Origin: Gemmatimonadota bacterium
Lineage (GTDB): Bacteria; JAAXHH01
Reading direction: 5' to 3'
DNA: 64,000 nucleotides
Assembly: GCA_026705925.1 (NCBI GenBank)
Contig: JAPOZT010000014.1
Span: 50,536-114,535, forward strand
Below the pieces are notes generated by a model, which saw nothing but the letters and a program-made list of their open reading frames with translations, searched no databases and was not told where the DNA came from. The translations under genes and the position numbers were made by a program. Positions 27,417 to 36,566 of this stretch are shown here, piece by piece; the first letter of the stretch is position 1; the number at the start of each line of letters is the position of its first letter.

Positions 27417-28082
27417 TCACTGTTCCTCTTCCTTAATCGGAATGAACTCTACTGAAGAAATCTCCCCACTCGATAGGAAAATGCCACGACCCTGGGGAAT
27501 CCAGTTATTCTGGTTATCTATTACGTAAACTTCTGATATGTAGATATCCTGGTTCTCAATGTCTGACGAAGCGAAACTATCGGAATCAAGCATCCCTCCA
27601 AACTGAGCACCGTTTTTTAATGTAATCAATATGAACTGTTCAACGGATTCAGAAAAACACCATTCCCATGCTGTCGGAGTAGGATGAAAGGGGTTTAGTT
27701 TCAGGAAGTACAGGATCCTGTAAACATAACCTTTTGTTGCTACCCACCCGGAAACAAATCCAACGAGTATTGGGACGATAATAACAAAGATAACTTCTTT
27801 AAATTCATTAAAAGGAGCAATCAAGTAGTGTATTCGCGCGTAGTCCAATATCAACATAAACAATGGAGAAATCAACAATAACAAAACTAACCAGTATACG
27901 GTCGAGACTGACAGATAGGAAAGGAAGCCTGCCGGGTATGGTAGGATCTTCCCTTTGACAAACTGTGACCTCACGAAAACAATGATAACCCCTGGAACTA
28001 CTGCAGCTATGAAAAGAACAAGCGTGGAACTCGGAACAGGGCCATGCCACTTTTCAATTAAATCGTTGAAAATCGATTCCAT
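27417..28082 (-). CDS. DUF6338-like membrane protein
   Basis: 221 residues; the ATG has AAGAGGT five bases upstream. Three hydrophobic blocks at about 18-37, 50-80 and 92-112 anchor it. The C-terminal ~100 residues are cytosolic and match my memory of DUF6338: a PTAWEWCF motif, ILITLKNGAQFGGML, DSFASSD, DIYISEVYV and a final GRGIFLSSGEISSVEFI. The gene stands in an AT-rich stretch unlike its neighbours and forms a two-gene cassette with the small Pro-rich gene, closed by its own terminator. Function is unknown. The family match is from motif recall, not a search. Confidence 0.65.
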   Translation of the reverse strand: MESIFNDLIEKWHGPVPSSTLVLFIAAVVPGVIIVFVRSQFVKGKILPYPAGFLSYLSVSTVYWLVLLLLISPLFMLILDYARIHYLIAPFNEFKEVIFVIIVPILVGFVSGWVATKGYVYRILYFLKLNPFHPTPTAWEWCFSESVEQFILITLKNGAQFGGMLDSDSFASSDIENQDIYISEVYVIDNQNNWIPQGRGIFLSSGEISSVEFIPIKEEEQ

Positions 28083-28319
28083 TATGACCTCTTAGTAATC
28101 AGTCTCCACTGCTGATTGAGCCGCGTTGTTCCCTATCGATGGACAACATCGGGATGGCATATATGTAATCAGTTGTTTTTTGGTCATGAGTTCTCGTATA
28201 TGGACTCGTTTTCTTTCCAATGCATCGATAGAAGGTTATTTTCATCCCAGGATTGAAAACGTAGGTTCTGTATCCAATACCCACCCAGCCACGCTTACGC
28301 AAAACACAGGAGCTTTTGC

Positions 28320-29360
28320 ATGCCTGTAGTGCCTTTCGACAAGCTCAACAGCCTGAGCCGCGCGATCTTCGAGGCGACCGGCATCCCGGTGGAAGACGCC
28401 CATATCCTCGCCGATCACCTGACGACCAGCAACCTGCTCGGGCACGATTCACATGGCGTGTGGTTCATGCCCCGATACGTCCCGTCCCTCCAGGAGGATT
28501 ACAGGCCCTGGGAAAACCATATCGTGGTGGCGGACCGGCCTGGATTCGCGCAGATCGACGGGAACGGAGCCAACGGCATCGTGGCGGTGACGAAGGCCCT
28601 GTCCCTGGCGGTGGAAAAGGCGCGCAGCGCCACGATCGGCATGATCGCCCTGCGGAACGTCTCCCACATCGGCCGGTTGGGCGACTTCCCGCCGAGGATC
28701 GCCGAACAGGGCATGATCGGCATGGTAGGCCTCAACGGCGGTGGCGAATTCGTGGCGCCCTACGGGAGCGCCGACCGGCGCCTGCGGCCCGAGCCCATCG
28801 CCTTCGCCGTGCCGAGGGAGAAGGGGCCGCCCCTCATGCTCGATATGACGCTCAGCGTGGTCGCCGGCGGCAAGGTCGAGCAGAAGATAGAGCGCGGCGA
28901 GCCCATGCCGGACGGCTGGCTGATCGACCAGCAGGGCCGCTACGTAAATGACGGCAGCCGGTACCACGCCGAGCCGGACCAGGTGGCCGTACTGCCCCTG
29001 GGCGGCCTGCAGTTCGGCCACAAGGGGCACGGGCTGGCCATGATGATCGAGATGATCATCGGCCCCCTGTCGAACGCCGGGTGCACGGGCGGCAAGGGGG
29101 GCGGGGGCATCCTGATCGCCGCATTGGACATCGGGGCCTTTATGGACCCGGCCGACTACAAGGCGGAAATCGAAGCCCACGTCACCTACGTGGGTTCGGC
29201 GAAGCCCCTGCCGGGATTCGACCGGGTCTACGCTCCGGGAGAAATCGAGGAGGACGTCCGGCAACAGCGGCTTGCCGAGGGCATCTACATCCCGGACAAA
29301 ACCTGGAACACGATCTCGGAAACCGCAGCCGGACTCGGCGTGGAAATGCCGGCGATTTAG
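28320..29360 (+). CDS. Malate/L-lactate dehydrogenase (LDH2/MDH2 family)
   Basis: 346 residues; AGGAG lies 8 bases before the ATG. These NAD(P)-dependent oxidoreductases act on malate, lactate, ureidoglycolate or sugar-derived 2-keto/2-hydroxy acids and have a fold unlike classic LDH. Diagnostic motifs are HDSHGVWFMPRYV, NVSHIGRLG, PLGGLQFGHKGHGLAMMIE and TGGKGGG. The downstream Gfo/Idh/MocA gene suggests catabolism of a sugar acid or polyol. The exact substrate cannot be told. Confidence 0.87.
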   Translation: MPVVPFDKLNSLSRAIFEATGIPVEDAHILADHLTTSNLLGHDSHGVWFMPRYVPSLQEDYRPWENHIVVADRPGFAQIDGNGANGIVAVTKALSLAVEKARSATIGMIALRNVSHIGRLGDFPPRIAEQGMIGMVGLNGGGEFVAPYGSADRRLRPEPIAFAVPREKGPPLMLDMTLSVVAGGKVEQKIERGEPMPDGWLIDQQGRYVNDGSRYHAEPDQVAVLPLGGLQFGHKGHGLAMMIEMIIGPLSNAGCTGGKGGGGILIAALDIGAFMDPADYKAEIEAHVTYVGSAKPLPGFDRVYAPGEIEEDVRQQRLAEGIYIPDKTWNTISETAAGLGVEMPAI

Positions 29361-29442
29361 ATCCGGCGCCCATTAGAGATCGATTTACGGAGATTCGCAC
29401 ACCGCGCTGGCGGCGCCAGACCAACGTAAAAGGGAGCACCCC

Positions 29443-30453
29443 ATGCCCGACAGACCCGTCCGCGTTGCCGTCTACGGGACCGGCCGGTTCGCACAGGCCA
29501 CGCACCTGCCTAACCTGAGCCGGATCGACGACGTCGAGATCGCGGCGCTGTGCGACATCAATGAAGAAGCGCTGCGCGAAGTGGCTGCGCAGTTCGGGGT
29601 CGCCCGCACCTACACGGACGCCCACGCGATGCTGGAGGCCGAAGACCCCGACGCCCTCTGGTCCATCGTGCCGGCCTTCGCCCGCACCGACGTGGAAATC
29701 GCCGCGGCCGAACGCGGCATTCAGCTCTTCAGCGAGAAACCCCAGGCCCTGGACATGGCCCTGGCGAAGCGGATCGACGCAGCGGTACGGAAGGGCGGCG
29801 TCATCAGCACGGTAGGCTTCCGGGAACGGTACCGGCCCATCTTCCAGGAAGCCCGGCGGCTGCTCCGGGACAAGCGCATCGTGCACGTCCGCTTCCAGCA
29901 GATCTCGCATAACCCGAAGCCGGCCGCCGCTGCCCGCACCGCCTGGTCGCACCAGGTGGAGAAAGGCGGCGTCCGCTTCTTCGACTGGGGCGTGCACGCC
30001 ACGGACTACACCCGGTTCATGACCGGCCAGGACGTGATCAAGTCCCAGGCATTCCTGTACCATCCGGCGGAATACCATACGCCGCTCTCTTCATCCTTTC
30101 ATTATCAATTGTCGGCCGGCGCCACGGCGACGCTGACCTTCATCGAGTGCGATCCAGCCGGGCCCGGTGAGGAACCCTATTTCAAGATCTACTTCGATGG
30201 CGGGAGGCTGGCCGTTTTCGGTTACGAACGGATCGAAGTGAACGACAAGGTCGTCTACGAGGCCGACCCCTTCGACCCGTGGCTGGCCCAGGACCAGGCC
30301 TTCGTCGAGGCGGTCCGGTCAGGGAACCCAGGGATTCTTCAGAGCGATTACCACGACGGGCTCCGGTCGCTCGCACCGATCCTGGCCGGGTGGGATTCGG
30401 CACGCCGGGAAGGGGCCCTCGTGGACGTGGAACGTTTTATCGCGGAGGCGTGA
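29443..30453 (+). CDS. Gfo/Idh/MocA family oxidoreductase
   Basis: 336 residues with AGGGAG upstream of the ATG. The N-terminal Rossmann domain begins VRVAVYGTGRFAQATHL. The EKP motif (FSEKPQALD) with the catalytic lysine is at about residues 95-103, and the C-terminal alpha/beta substrate domain follows with DWGVHATDY. It likely oxidises or reduces a sugar or inositol derivative with NAD(P). It lies 82 nt downstream of the LDH2-type gene. Confidence 0.9.
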   Translation: MPDRPVRVAVYGTGRFAQATHLPNLSRIDDVEIAALCDINEEALREVAAQFGVARTYTDAHAMLEAEDPDALWSIVPAFARTDVEIAAAERGIQLFSEKPQALDMALAKRIDAAVRKGGVISTVGFRERYRPIFQEARRLLRDKRIVHVRFQQISHNPKPAAAARTAWSHQVEKGGVRFFDWGVHATDYTRFMTGQDVIKSQAFLYHPAEYHTPLSSSFHYQLSAGATATLTFIECDPAGPGEEPYFKIYFDGGRLAVFGYERIEVNDKVVYEADPFDPWLAQDQAFVEAVRSGNPGILQSDYHDGLRSLAPILAGWDSARREGALVDVERFIAEA

Positions 30454-30468
30454 TTACGGCGGGATTCA

Positions 30469-30524
30469 CGCGACCCTTGCGGCGCGACCCTGGCGGCGCG
30501 ACCCTGGCGGCGCAACCTTGGCGG
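30469..30524. repeat. 14-bp tandem repeat, four copies
   Basis: Units cgcgaccctggcgg at 30469, 30483, 30497 and 30511 (outer two degenerate). They occupy the spacer between the oxidoreductase stop and the ribosome site of the lipoprotein gene. Confidence 0.85.
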
Positions 30525-30547
30525 CTCGCTACATCCGGGAGACGACC

Positions 30548-31006
30548 ATGTACCCCAAAAGCACGTGTTGCTTCGTTCTTGCTGCCCTGCTGATCGCCAT
30601 GGGCTGCGGCGGACCGAGGGAAGATCTCACCCATCTGCTTGTTGCCGGCGAGCGACTCGGCGTCGTGATGGATGACGAACGGATCGTTTCACTCAATACG
30701 AAGGAGAATGAACCGGTCGTATGGACGTTGAACCGGTTCGGTGGGGTGATTGAATCGTGGGACGCTGAGGGCTTGACTGTCGTCGTGGATGACGTCGACG
30801 TGCCTGAAGGCCTGCTCGATACGTTCTCATCCGATCGCAACCGGCTCGTGGTCGAAATCACGCAGGCCGGGGGCAGGGACGGAAACCTCGGCGTATCGTT
30901 CGAGCCCATCGGCGATTCGGGATCCGGCGTAGTCGTCCGGATTTCCGACAATCTGGTAGAAGAGGGCTTGAGGCGGATTGAGGATGGACTGGAATTGAGG
31001 ATTTAA
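30548..31006 (+). CDS. Small predicted lipoprotein of unknown function
   Basis: 152 residues from the ATG at 30548 with GGGAG upstream; a start 30 bases earlier would fall in the repeat region. The signal sequence CCFVLAALLIAMGCGG ends in a lipobox-like AMGC. The mature part is an acidic alpha/beta domain with no recognisable motif (RLGVVMDDERIVSLNTKENE; GNLGVSFEPIGDSG). Confidence 0.65.
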   Translation: MYPKSTCCFVLAALLIAMGCGGPREDLTHLLVAGERLGVVMDDERIVSLNTKENEPVVWTLNRFGGVIESWDAEGLTVVVDDVDVPEGLLDTFSSDRNRLVVEITQAGGRDGNLGVSFEPIGDSGSGVVVRISDNLVEEGLRRIEDGLELRI

Positions 31007-31052
31007 GTGGCGCAGGCGTCCGGCTGTGGGAAGTTACACGATCCCGGTCGCT

Positions 31053-31394
31053 TCAGCCAACCGGAATCAACAGAATGGCCTCGCGCAATGCTCGCCGCAC
31101 GAATTCGTTGCCCGTCTCCAGCATCGAGTCCAGTTCTTCCCGCGTGTAAACCACTACATCGACACCCACGCCGACACCCGTCGTTTGGAAGCGGGCCGAC
31201 CGATCCCGAAATGGATCGGCGCTGTGACTCACCACGATCAGCAGGTCCGCGTCGCTACCAGGCACGGCGTCTCCCCGCGCCAAAGAGCCGAACAGATAGA
31301 TCGACTCGATTTCAGGGTGGCGATTACCCAGCGTCCGGGCTACCCGATGGAGACGCTCCATCAACTGAGCGCGGTCCAGCCAGAATACCTTCAC
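31053..31394 (-). CDS. MNT-type nucleotidyltransferase antitoxin
   Basis: 113 residues from a probable GTG at 31394 (an ATG eleven codons later is the alternative). The minimal nucleotidyltransferase signature is complete: Gly36-Ser37, ten residues, then Asp48-x-Asp50 (FGSLARGDAVPGSDADLLIV). It overlaps the 3' end of the HEPN gene by about 70 nt. In HEPN/MNT pairs the MNT protein neutralises the HEPN ribonuclease, in characterised cases by AMPylating it next to the active site. The overlap means tight co-expression. Confidence 0.8.
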   Translation of the reverse strand: MKVFWLDRAQLMERLHRVARTLGNRHPEIESIYLFGSLARGDAVPGSDADLLIVVSHSADPFRDRSARFQTTGVGVGVDVVVYTREELDSMLETGNEFVRRALREAILLIPVG

Positions 31395-31764
31395 AGAAGT
31401 CGATGATCTGCGCTGCGTTCGCCAGTGCGCTTTCCGCCTCCGCTCGTGTGTAGTATTCATAGGGGGCTCCTTGCGGATGCGAGTTGGGGTACCGGGCGGG
31501 AATATAGTGTTTGTCCAGTGCTTTGGCGGCGTCGAGTAGTTGCTGGCCGGACGGCAGAGACTCGGGCAAGGCTTCGAGCAGAGCCGTAACCGAATGTCCC
31601 CACGCCACTCCACCCGCTTTCTCGATTACCGCTTTGACGGCTTTTTCAGCACCCTGTTGGGCAGCGAAGCAAGCCCACTCAAAGTCGCCGGCTTCCAGTG
31701 AATGGCGTCCGTGGCCCAGATCCCGGAGGCCCTGTTTCATCCAGTCCGCGTGGCGGCTTGCCAT
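31324..31764 (-). CDS. HEPN-domain toxin
   Basis: 146 residues; the ATG has GAGGTGA upstream. An all-helical HEPN domain (MKQGLRDLGHGRHSLEAGDF; CFAAQQGAEKAVKAVI) carries the R-x4-H ribonuclease motif as RYPNSH at residues 91-96, followed by YEYYTRAEAE, a frequent site of modification by the partner. It is the upstream gene of a HEPN/MNT toxin-antitoxin module. The catalytic motif is intact, so the toxin should be active. Confidence 0.87.
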   Translation of the reverse strand: MASRHADWMKQGLRDLGHGRHSLEAGDFEWACFAAQQGAEKAVKAVIEKAGGVAWGHSVTALLEALPESLPSGQQLLDAAKALDKHYIPARYPNSHPQGAPYEYYTRAEAESALANAAQIIDFCEGILAGPRSVDGASPSGSPDAG

Positions 31765-31902
31765 AGAAACATCACCTCAACCTTCTCTACCAGCCTTAAG
31801 CGCGTACTACTTACCATTCCGTTCTATAGTAAACAATACCGGTACATATAGCAACTCAGCAGATAAAATGGATAAGAAACCCATGCGTCAGGTTCATCGA
31901 GG

Positions 31903-33087
31903 TTACAGACCCACCAACTCACCCCACAAACCTTCCAACGCCTGCCATCTCGCTGTTTCATCTTTCCTGTCGGTGATCCCGTCTACAAGTGGAGACAACC
32001 GCCCTTCCATGTCCGGCGGCCCGACATCAAACACGCCGACATTTTTGTGGGTCCATCGCGGCGTACTCAGAAACCGCCCATTTCTCATGTACAGCGCGAT
32101 CAGCAGATCGTTCACGGCCTGGATCGCGAGGCAGTAGAGATGGATCCGGTCGTCGGCGTCTTGTGCCTTTCGCCAATGGTCCCGAAACAGGGGCAGCCGT
32201 TTCTGCGCTTCACCGATCACCGCTTTCACCAACCCGGCAGGTAACGCATCCAGTGCCGCTTTCCACTCGCCGAGCCGCCCGTCCGGATCGACCAATGATT
32301 GGCAGCACTGCAACTCCTCGGCGAGAATCCGCTGCTCGGGTGGCCTGGGCGGTCCGGGAAACGCCGCCAGCATATCTTCCACGGTCTGCCTGGTCCAGTA
32401 ACGGATGTGGACCATCGCCCCGTCAAGCACCACGCTGTCGCAGGCCGGTTCGATCAAGGGCCCGCATGTTACCGCAGGCCAGGCCGAGATCGCCCGGTGA
32501 CGATCATCCTCACGGGGTATGCCCGGCCCGAAAACAAGCAGGTCGATATCCGACTGGCGGTCGGCGTAACCTCTTCCCAGGGATCCGCCCAGCGCCACGG
32601 CGCTCGTTCCATCGAGTAGCCGGATCCTTTCCGCGATTTCGGCGGCCAGGGCGTACAGCTCAACAGGATCCCGGGACTGATCCGGCTTGAAAGAACCTTC
32701 CTGGAACTCCCGGTCCAACGCGTCATGATCGCTACTTGATTCGTTTAGCAAAGCCAGGGTATCCCGCATCAGGCCGGCCGCGGCCACCCAGGCTTTCGCC
32801 GAATCGCGTTCGGTCGCCAGCGTCCAGAGGGTATCACCCGCATGCGCCGGCGCCCTGGACAAACTGTTCAGCCGGTTTCTCGCGCCTTTGAGCCGCGACG
32901 GAAAGTACATGGTCTCCGGCAGACCGTTCATCCCGTAGAGCACAGTAGCGACCTGGTGAATCATCAGGTACAGGGCATACTGGAAACGGACGTGATCGCC
33001 TCGGTCGATGAGGTTGGTTGGGGGAAGCCGCAGCCACCATCTGAGCTGGTTCGCTGCTTCTGTCAGGTAGGTCGACATGAAATGCAT
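31903..33087 (-). CDS. Nucleotidyltransferase with DUF4037-like C-terminus
   Basis: 394 residues if ATG 33087 is used; TTG 33090 and ATG 33078 are alternatives and no ribosome site decides. A central nucleotidyltransferase site GGSLGRGYADRQSDIDLLVF (GS-x10-DxD) lies at about residues 167-186. Upstream is a helical domain. The C-terminal half (AVNDLLIALYMRNGRFLSTP) resembles DUF4037. Possible roles are aminoglycoside-like nucleotidylation or protein AMPylation; the substrate is not evident. It stands 138 nt from the HEPN/MNT pair, same strand. Confidence 0.7.
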   Translation of the reverse strand: MHFMSTYLTEAANQLRWWLRLPPTNLIDRGDHVRFQYALYLMIHQVATVLYGMNGLPETMYFPSRLKGARNRLNSLSRAPAHAGDTLWTLATERDSAKAWVAAAGLMRDTLALLNESSSDHDALDREFQEGSFKPDQSRDPVELYALAAEIAERIRLLDGTSAVALGGSLGRGYADRQSDIDLLVFGPGIPREDDRHRAISAWPAVTCGPLIEPACDSVVLDGAMVHIRYWTRQTVEDMLAAFPGPPRPPEQRILAEELQCCQSLVDPDGRLGEWKAALDALPAGLVKAVIGEAQKRLPLFRDHWRKAQDADDRIHLYCLAIQAVNDLLIALYMRNGRFLSTPRWTHKNVGVFDVGPPDMEGRLSPLVDGITDRKDETARWQALEGLWGELVGL

Positions 33088-33113
33088 CAAGGCTCGCCTG
33101 TTGGGCCAGTTAA

Positions 33114-33174
33114 TGACGAGTCACCTGGAAGGGAGTGACGAGTCAGTGGGAAGGAGTGGCGAATCACCGGTGAG
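33114..33174. repeat. Degenerate ~21-bp tandem repeat, three copies
   Basis: Units starting tgacgagtca at 33114 and 33136 and tggcgaatca at 33157, in the spacer between the GNAT gene and the nucleotidyltransferase gene. Confidence 0.65.
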
Positions 33175-33185
33175 CGTTAGAAAGT

Positions 33186-33773
33186 TTACTGAGGCGCGGG
33201 AGAAGGCATGATCAGCGTGGGGTCCTGCTGCATGTCCGGCAGGGCGGGTTCCGGTTTCCGCTGGGCTTCGGGGATCAGCGTCCGGGCCACGGCGATCTCG
33301 TCGCAATGGGTGAATCGGGCGCAGTTGGTACAGTCCTTCCAGACCTTGTGCGGCAGGGTCTCGCGATCGACGACCTCGAACCCGTGGCGGCCGAAGAAGC
33401 TGGTCTCGTAGGTCAGGGCGAAGACCCGGGCGACGCCCAGTTCCTCCGCCTCCGCGATCAGCTCATCGACGATGCGCCCGCCGATGCCGCCGCCCTGGCA
33501 TCCTCTCCGGACAGCCAGCGACCGAACTTCCGCCAGGTCGTGCCAGACGATCACGAGAGATCCGCAGCCGATCACCTGGCCGCCCCGCTCGCCCACGACA
33601 AAGTACCGGATGTGCTCGAACAGGCGGTAGACCGACACCGGAAGGAGGATGTCCTCCTCGATGTAGGGCTGGAGGATCTCCATGATCTCGGGGACGTCCC
33701 CGATCACGGCCGGACGAATGACTGTGTCGCTTCCGTTCGATGCCGGCGTCACTGACGTGCTAGCTTTGTTCAT
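33186..33773 (-). CDS. argA: GNAT N-acetyltransferase, probable amino-acid N-acetyltransferase (ArgA-like)
   Basis: 195 residues, GGGAG upstream. A single GNAT domain with the acetyl-CoA loop RRGCQGGGIGGRIVDELI and the ArgA-type tail FFGRHGFEVVDRETLPHKVW and CTNCARFTHCDEIA. These tail features are shared with short N-acetylglutamate synthases that lack the kinase-like domain. It would make N-acetylglutamate for the arginine pathway, consistent with its place at the end of the arg operon. The last ~25 residues are extra, low complexity and Pro-rich. Confidence 0.82.
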   Translation of the reverse strand: MNKASTSVTPASNGSDTVIRPAVIGDVPEIMEILQPYIEEDILLPVSVYRLFEHIRYFVVGERGGQVIGCGSLVIVWHDLAEVRSLAVRRGCQGGGIGGRIVDELIAEAEELGVARVFALTYETSFFGRHGFEVVDRETLPHKVWKDCTNCARFTHCDEIAVARTLIPEAQRKPEPALPDMQQDPTLIMPSPAPQ

Positions 33774-33884
33774 GACCGTCCAGCTCCCTTACAACCTGCT
33801 CCCTTGCATCCTGCACCCCGACTTGCCGAATAATCGGTATTTTACAATCCCAGCGTCACGGGCTCGCGGGCCGTTTCCAGCCGC

Positions 33885-35249
33885 TTAACCGCGCGCCAGG
33901 ATCTCCCGGGCCTGTTCAATTTGCTGCTCGATCGGTTTGCGGCCGGTGCCACCGGGCAAGGCGCGCTTGTCGGCGCTGTCGTCGAATCTGAGCCCGGCGA
34001 TCACCGCTTCATCGAAATGTTCCGAATACTGGCGGTACAGCTCGAGCGGCAGGTCGCGCAGGCTGCAGCCTCGGTTCAGGGCCTCTTCCACGAGCGCGGC
34101 CACGATGCCGTGTCCTTCCCGGAACGGCACGCCGCACCGGGTCAGGTAGTCCGCCAGGTCCGTGGACAGCATGGCGTCGTCCATGTTTTCTTCAACCCGA
34201 CCGCCTCTTACCTCCAGCGTCTCCCAGATCGCCGTGAAGACCGTCAGCGCGACGGTCACCGTGTCAATGGCGTCGAAGAGTGGTTCTTTCTCATCCTGCA
34301 TGTCCTTGTTGTACGTGTGGGGCAGGCCCTTGAGTATGGTGACGAGGGAGACCAGGCTGCCCACGACGCGACCGGTCTTGCCCCTCAGCAGTTCGGCGGC
34401 GTCCGGGTTCTTCTTCTGCGGCATGATGCTGCTGCCCGTGGCCAGCCGGGGATGCTGCGTGACGTACCCGAATTCCGTGGACGACCAGATGACCAGGTCC
34501 TCGCAGGCCCGGCTGATACGGATCATCAGTGTCGTGCAGGCAGCGAGGAACTCGACGTTGAAATCGCGGTCGCTCACCGCGTCGATGCTGTTGGGCGAGA
34601 TGCCGTCGAAACCCAGTTCATCGGCCAGGAACGCGCGGTCGATCGGGAAGGCGCTGCCCGCCATCGCCCCGGCGCCGAGGGGCATGACGTTGATCCGCTT
34701 CCGACAGTCCGCGAGGCGCTCCCGGTCCCGCTGGAGCCCGAACAGGAGCGAAAGGGCATAGTGGGCGAACCGGATCGGCTGCGCCTGCTGCAGGTGGGTA
34801 TACCCCGGGAAGACGACATCCACCGTGCGTTCGGCCAGCCCCAGCAGCGCTGCCTGGCAATCCCGGATCCGCCCGGAGACGTCGTCCACCACCTCGCGGA
34901 GATACAGTCGCTCGTCCGTGGCGTTCTGGTCGTTGCGGCTCCGGCCCGTGTGCAGCTTTCCCCCCACGGGTCCCACTTTCTCGATCAAGCGCTTCTCCAC
35001 GGCCATGTGGATGTCTTCCAGGTCCCGGGTCAGCGCATAGGCGCCGCTTTCGATCTCGCCTTCGATCTCGCCCAGTGCCTTTTCGATTACGTGGCCCTCA
35101 TCGGCGGTGAGCACGCCAATGCGCACGAGCCCACGGGCATAGGCGATGCTGCCCCGGATGTCCACGCGGAACAGGCGGCGGTCCGCATCGATGGACGCGT
35201 GGAAATCATCCATGAGTTGTTTGAGTGCTTCGTCCCGGGTGTCGGTCAT
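33885..35249 (-). CDS. argH: Argininosuccinate lyase
   Basis: 454 residues from the ATG at 35249 (AGGAG upstream). It cleaves argininosuccinate into arginine and fumarate. Family motifs: HTGRSRNDQNATDERLYLR, the His region PGYTHLQQAQPIRFAHY, and the signature loop GSSIMPQKKNPDAAELLR containing the catalytic serine. The length is normal. The gene sits 45+ nt after argD. argG and argF are not in the window. Confidence 0.96.
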   Translation of the reverse strand: MTDTRDEALKQLMDDFHASIDADRRLFRVDIRGSIAYARGLVRIGVLTADEGHVIEKALGEIEGEIESGAYALTRDLEDIHMAVEKRLIEKVGPVGGKLHTGRSRNDQNATDERLYLREVVDDVSGRIRDCQAALLGLAERTVDVVFPGYTHLQQAQPIRFAHYALSLLFGLQRDRERLADCRKRINVMPLGAGAMAGSAFPIDRAFLADELGFDGISPNSIDAVSDRDFNVEFLAACTTLMIRISRACEDLVIWSSTEFGYVTQHPRLATGSSIMPQKKNPDAAELLRGKTGRVVGSLVSLVTILKGLPHTYNKDMQDEKEPLFDAIDTVTVALTVFTAIWETLEVRGGRVEENMDDAMLSTDLADYLTRCGVPFREGHGIVAALVEEALNRGCSLRDLPLELYRQYSEHFDEAVIAGLRFDDSADKRALPGGTGRKPIEQQIEQAREILARG

Positions 35250-35309
35250 GATGCTCCTGTTCAAGTCTAATCGGTCACTTTGTGGAGGGTGGGTGGCGCG
35301 GGCAGTTCC

Positions 35310-36503
35310 TCACCGCGCGTCCAGCACCCCGCCGAGGATCCCGAGCGCTTCGTCCACGTGCCGCTGCTCGATCACCAGGGGTGGCGCGCAGCGGAGCACG
35401 TTGTCCCCGGCCGTTCCCACGATCAGGCCCTCGTCCCGGCACGCGCTTACTACGTCACCCACCTTGTCTTCGAATTCCACGCCGATCAACAGGCCCGCGC
35501 CGCGGACTTCCTTGATGTCCGTATGGGTTTCGGCGAGGGCATTCAGTCCGGCGGTCAGTTTCCCGCCCATTTCCAGGGTCCGGTCCGCCAGCCCCTCGTC
35601 GATCATCTTGCTGACGACGGCGTGGGCCACGTGACAGGCCACCGGGTTCGCTCCGAAAGTGGAGCCGTGCATGCCCGGCTTGAGGACTTCGGCGATATGG
35701 GATTTCATCATGACGGCGCCGATGGGCAGGCCGCCGGCCAGCGGCTTGGCCAGGGTCATGACGTCCGGCTCGATGCCGTGGTGCTGGTAGGCGAAGAGCT
35801 TGCCCGTGCGGCACAGGCCGCACTGGATTTCGTCGAAGATCAGGGCGACTTTGCGTTCGTCGCACAACCTGCGCAGATGCCGCAGGAATTCCACGTGCGC
35901 CGGGTTCACGCCGCCCTCTCCCTGGACGGGCTCCACCATCACAGCCGCGGTCCGTTCCGCCGATATGGCCTCTTCGAGGGGCTCGATCTCGTTGAGGGGC
36001 AGGTAGACCATCCCCGGCAGCATGGGCTTGAACCCCTCGTGGTACTTGGGCTGGGCCGTTGCGCTGACGGCGCCGTAGGTCCGGCCGTGAAACGCGTTCT
36101 CGAAGGTCACGATCTCGTGCTTGGTGTCGCCGCCCGCTTCGGACGCCCACCGGCGCGTGAACTTGAGGGCCGCCTCGATGGATTCCGATCCGCTGTTGCA
36201 GAAGAAGACCCTGGCCGGGAAGGCGTTTTCCACCAGCAGCTTCGCGAGCTTCACGTGGGGTTCCGTGTGGTACAGGTTGGAAATGTGCATCAGCTTCGCG
36301 GCCTGCTGCGCCACGGCGCCGATGATCTCCGGCACCCCGTGGCCCAGGGAATTCACCGCGATGCCGCCGAGGAAATCGAGATACCGCCTGCCCTCGAGGT
36401 CGTATACGTAAGCGCCGCTGCCCCGGTCGAACACGACGGGCGGACGCACGTAGGTCGGTGCGATGTACTGTTCCTCCAGGGCGATGATCTCTTCGGTAGT
36501 CAT
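35310..36503 (-). CDS. argD: Acetylornithine/ornithine-type class III aminotransferase
   Basis: 397 residues from the ATG at 36503 with AAAGGAT upstream. PLP fold type I, class III: CNSGSESIEAALKFTR, HGRTYGAVSAT, IFDEIQCGLCRTGKLFAYQ and the PLP lysine in LAKPLAGGLPIGA. In this operon it should transaminate N-acetylglutamate semialdehyde to N-acetylornithine. Ornithine aminotransferase activity cannot be excluded by sequence alone. Confidence 0.92.
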   Translation of the reverse strand: MTTEEIIALEEQYIAPTYVRPPVVFDRGSGAYVYDLEGRRYLDFLGGIAVNSLGHGVPEIIGAVAQQAAKLMHISNLYHTEPHVKLAKLLVENAFPARVFFCNSGSESIEAALKFTRRWASEAGGDTKHEIVTFENAFHGRTYGAVSATAQPKYHEGFKPMLPGMVYLPLNEIEPLEEAISAERTAAVMVEPVQGEGGVNPAHVEFLRHLRRLCDERKVALIFDEIQCGLCRTGKLFAYQHHGIEPDVMTLAKPLAGGLPIGAVMMKSHIAEVLKPGMHGSTFGANPVACHVAHAVVSKMIDEGLADRTLEMGGKLTAGLNALAETHTDIKEVRGAGLLIGVEFEDKVGDVVSACRDEGLIVGTAGDNVLRCAPPLVIEQRHVDEALGILGGVLDAR

Positions 36504-36566
36504 GCTTGATCCTTTCATTCGGTGGTTACTGCCGACTGCTTCGCCTCGACCGATAGCAATACGACG

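Noticed and set aside
27219..27455. 78-codon plus-strand frame, Gly/Phe/Leu-rich
   Set aside because: It lies opposite the coupled Pro-rich small gene and its apparent composition is the complement of that gene's Pro and Lys codons.
28099..28302. 67-codon minus-strand frame upstream of the DUF6338-like gene
   Set aside because: It begins with TTG, has no ribosome site and shows no family features; more likely leader sequence.
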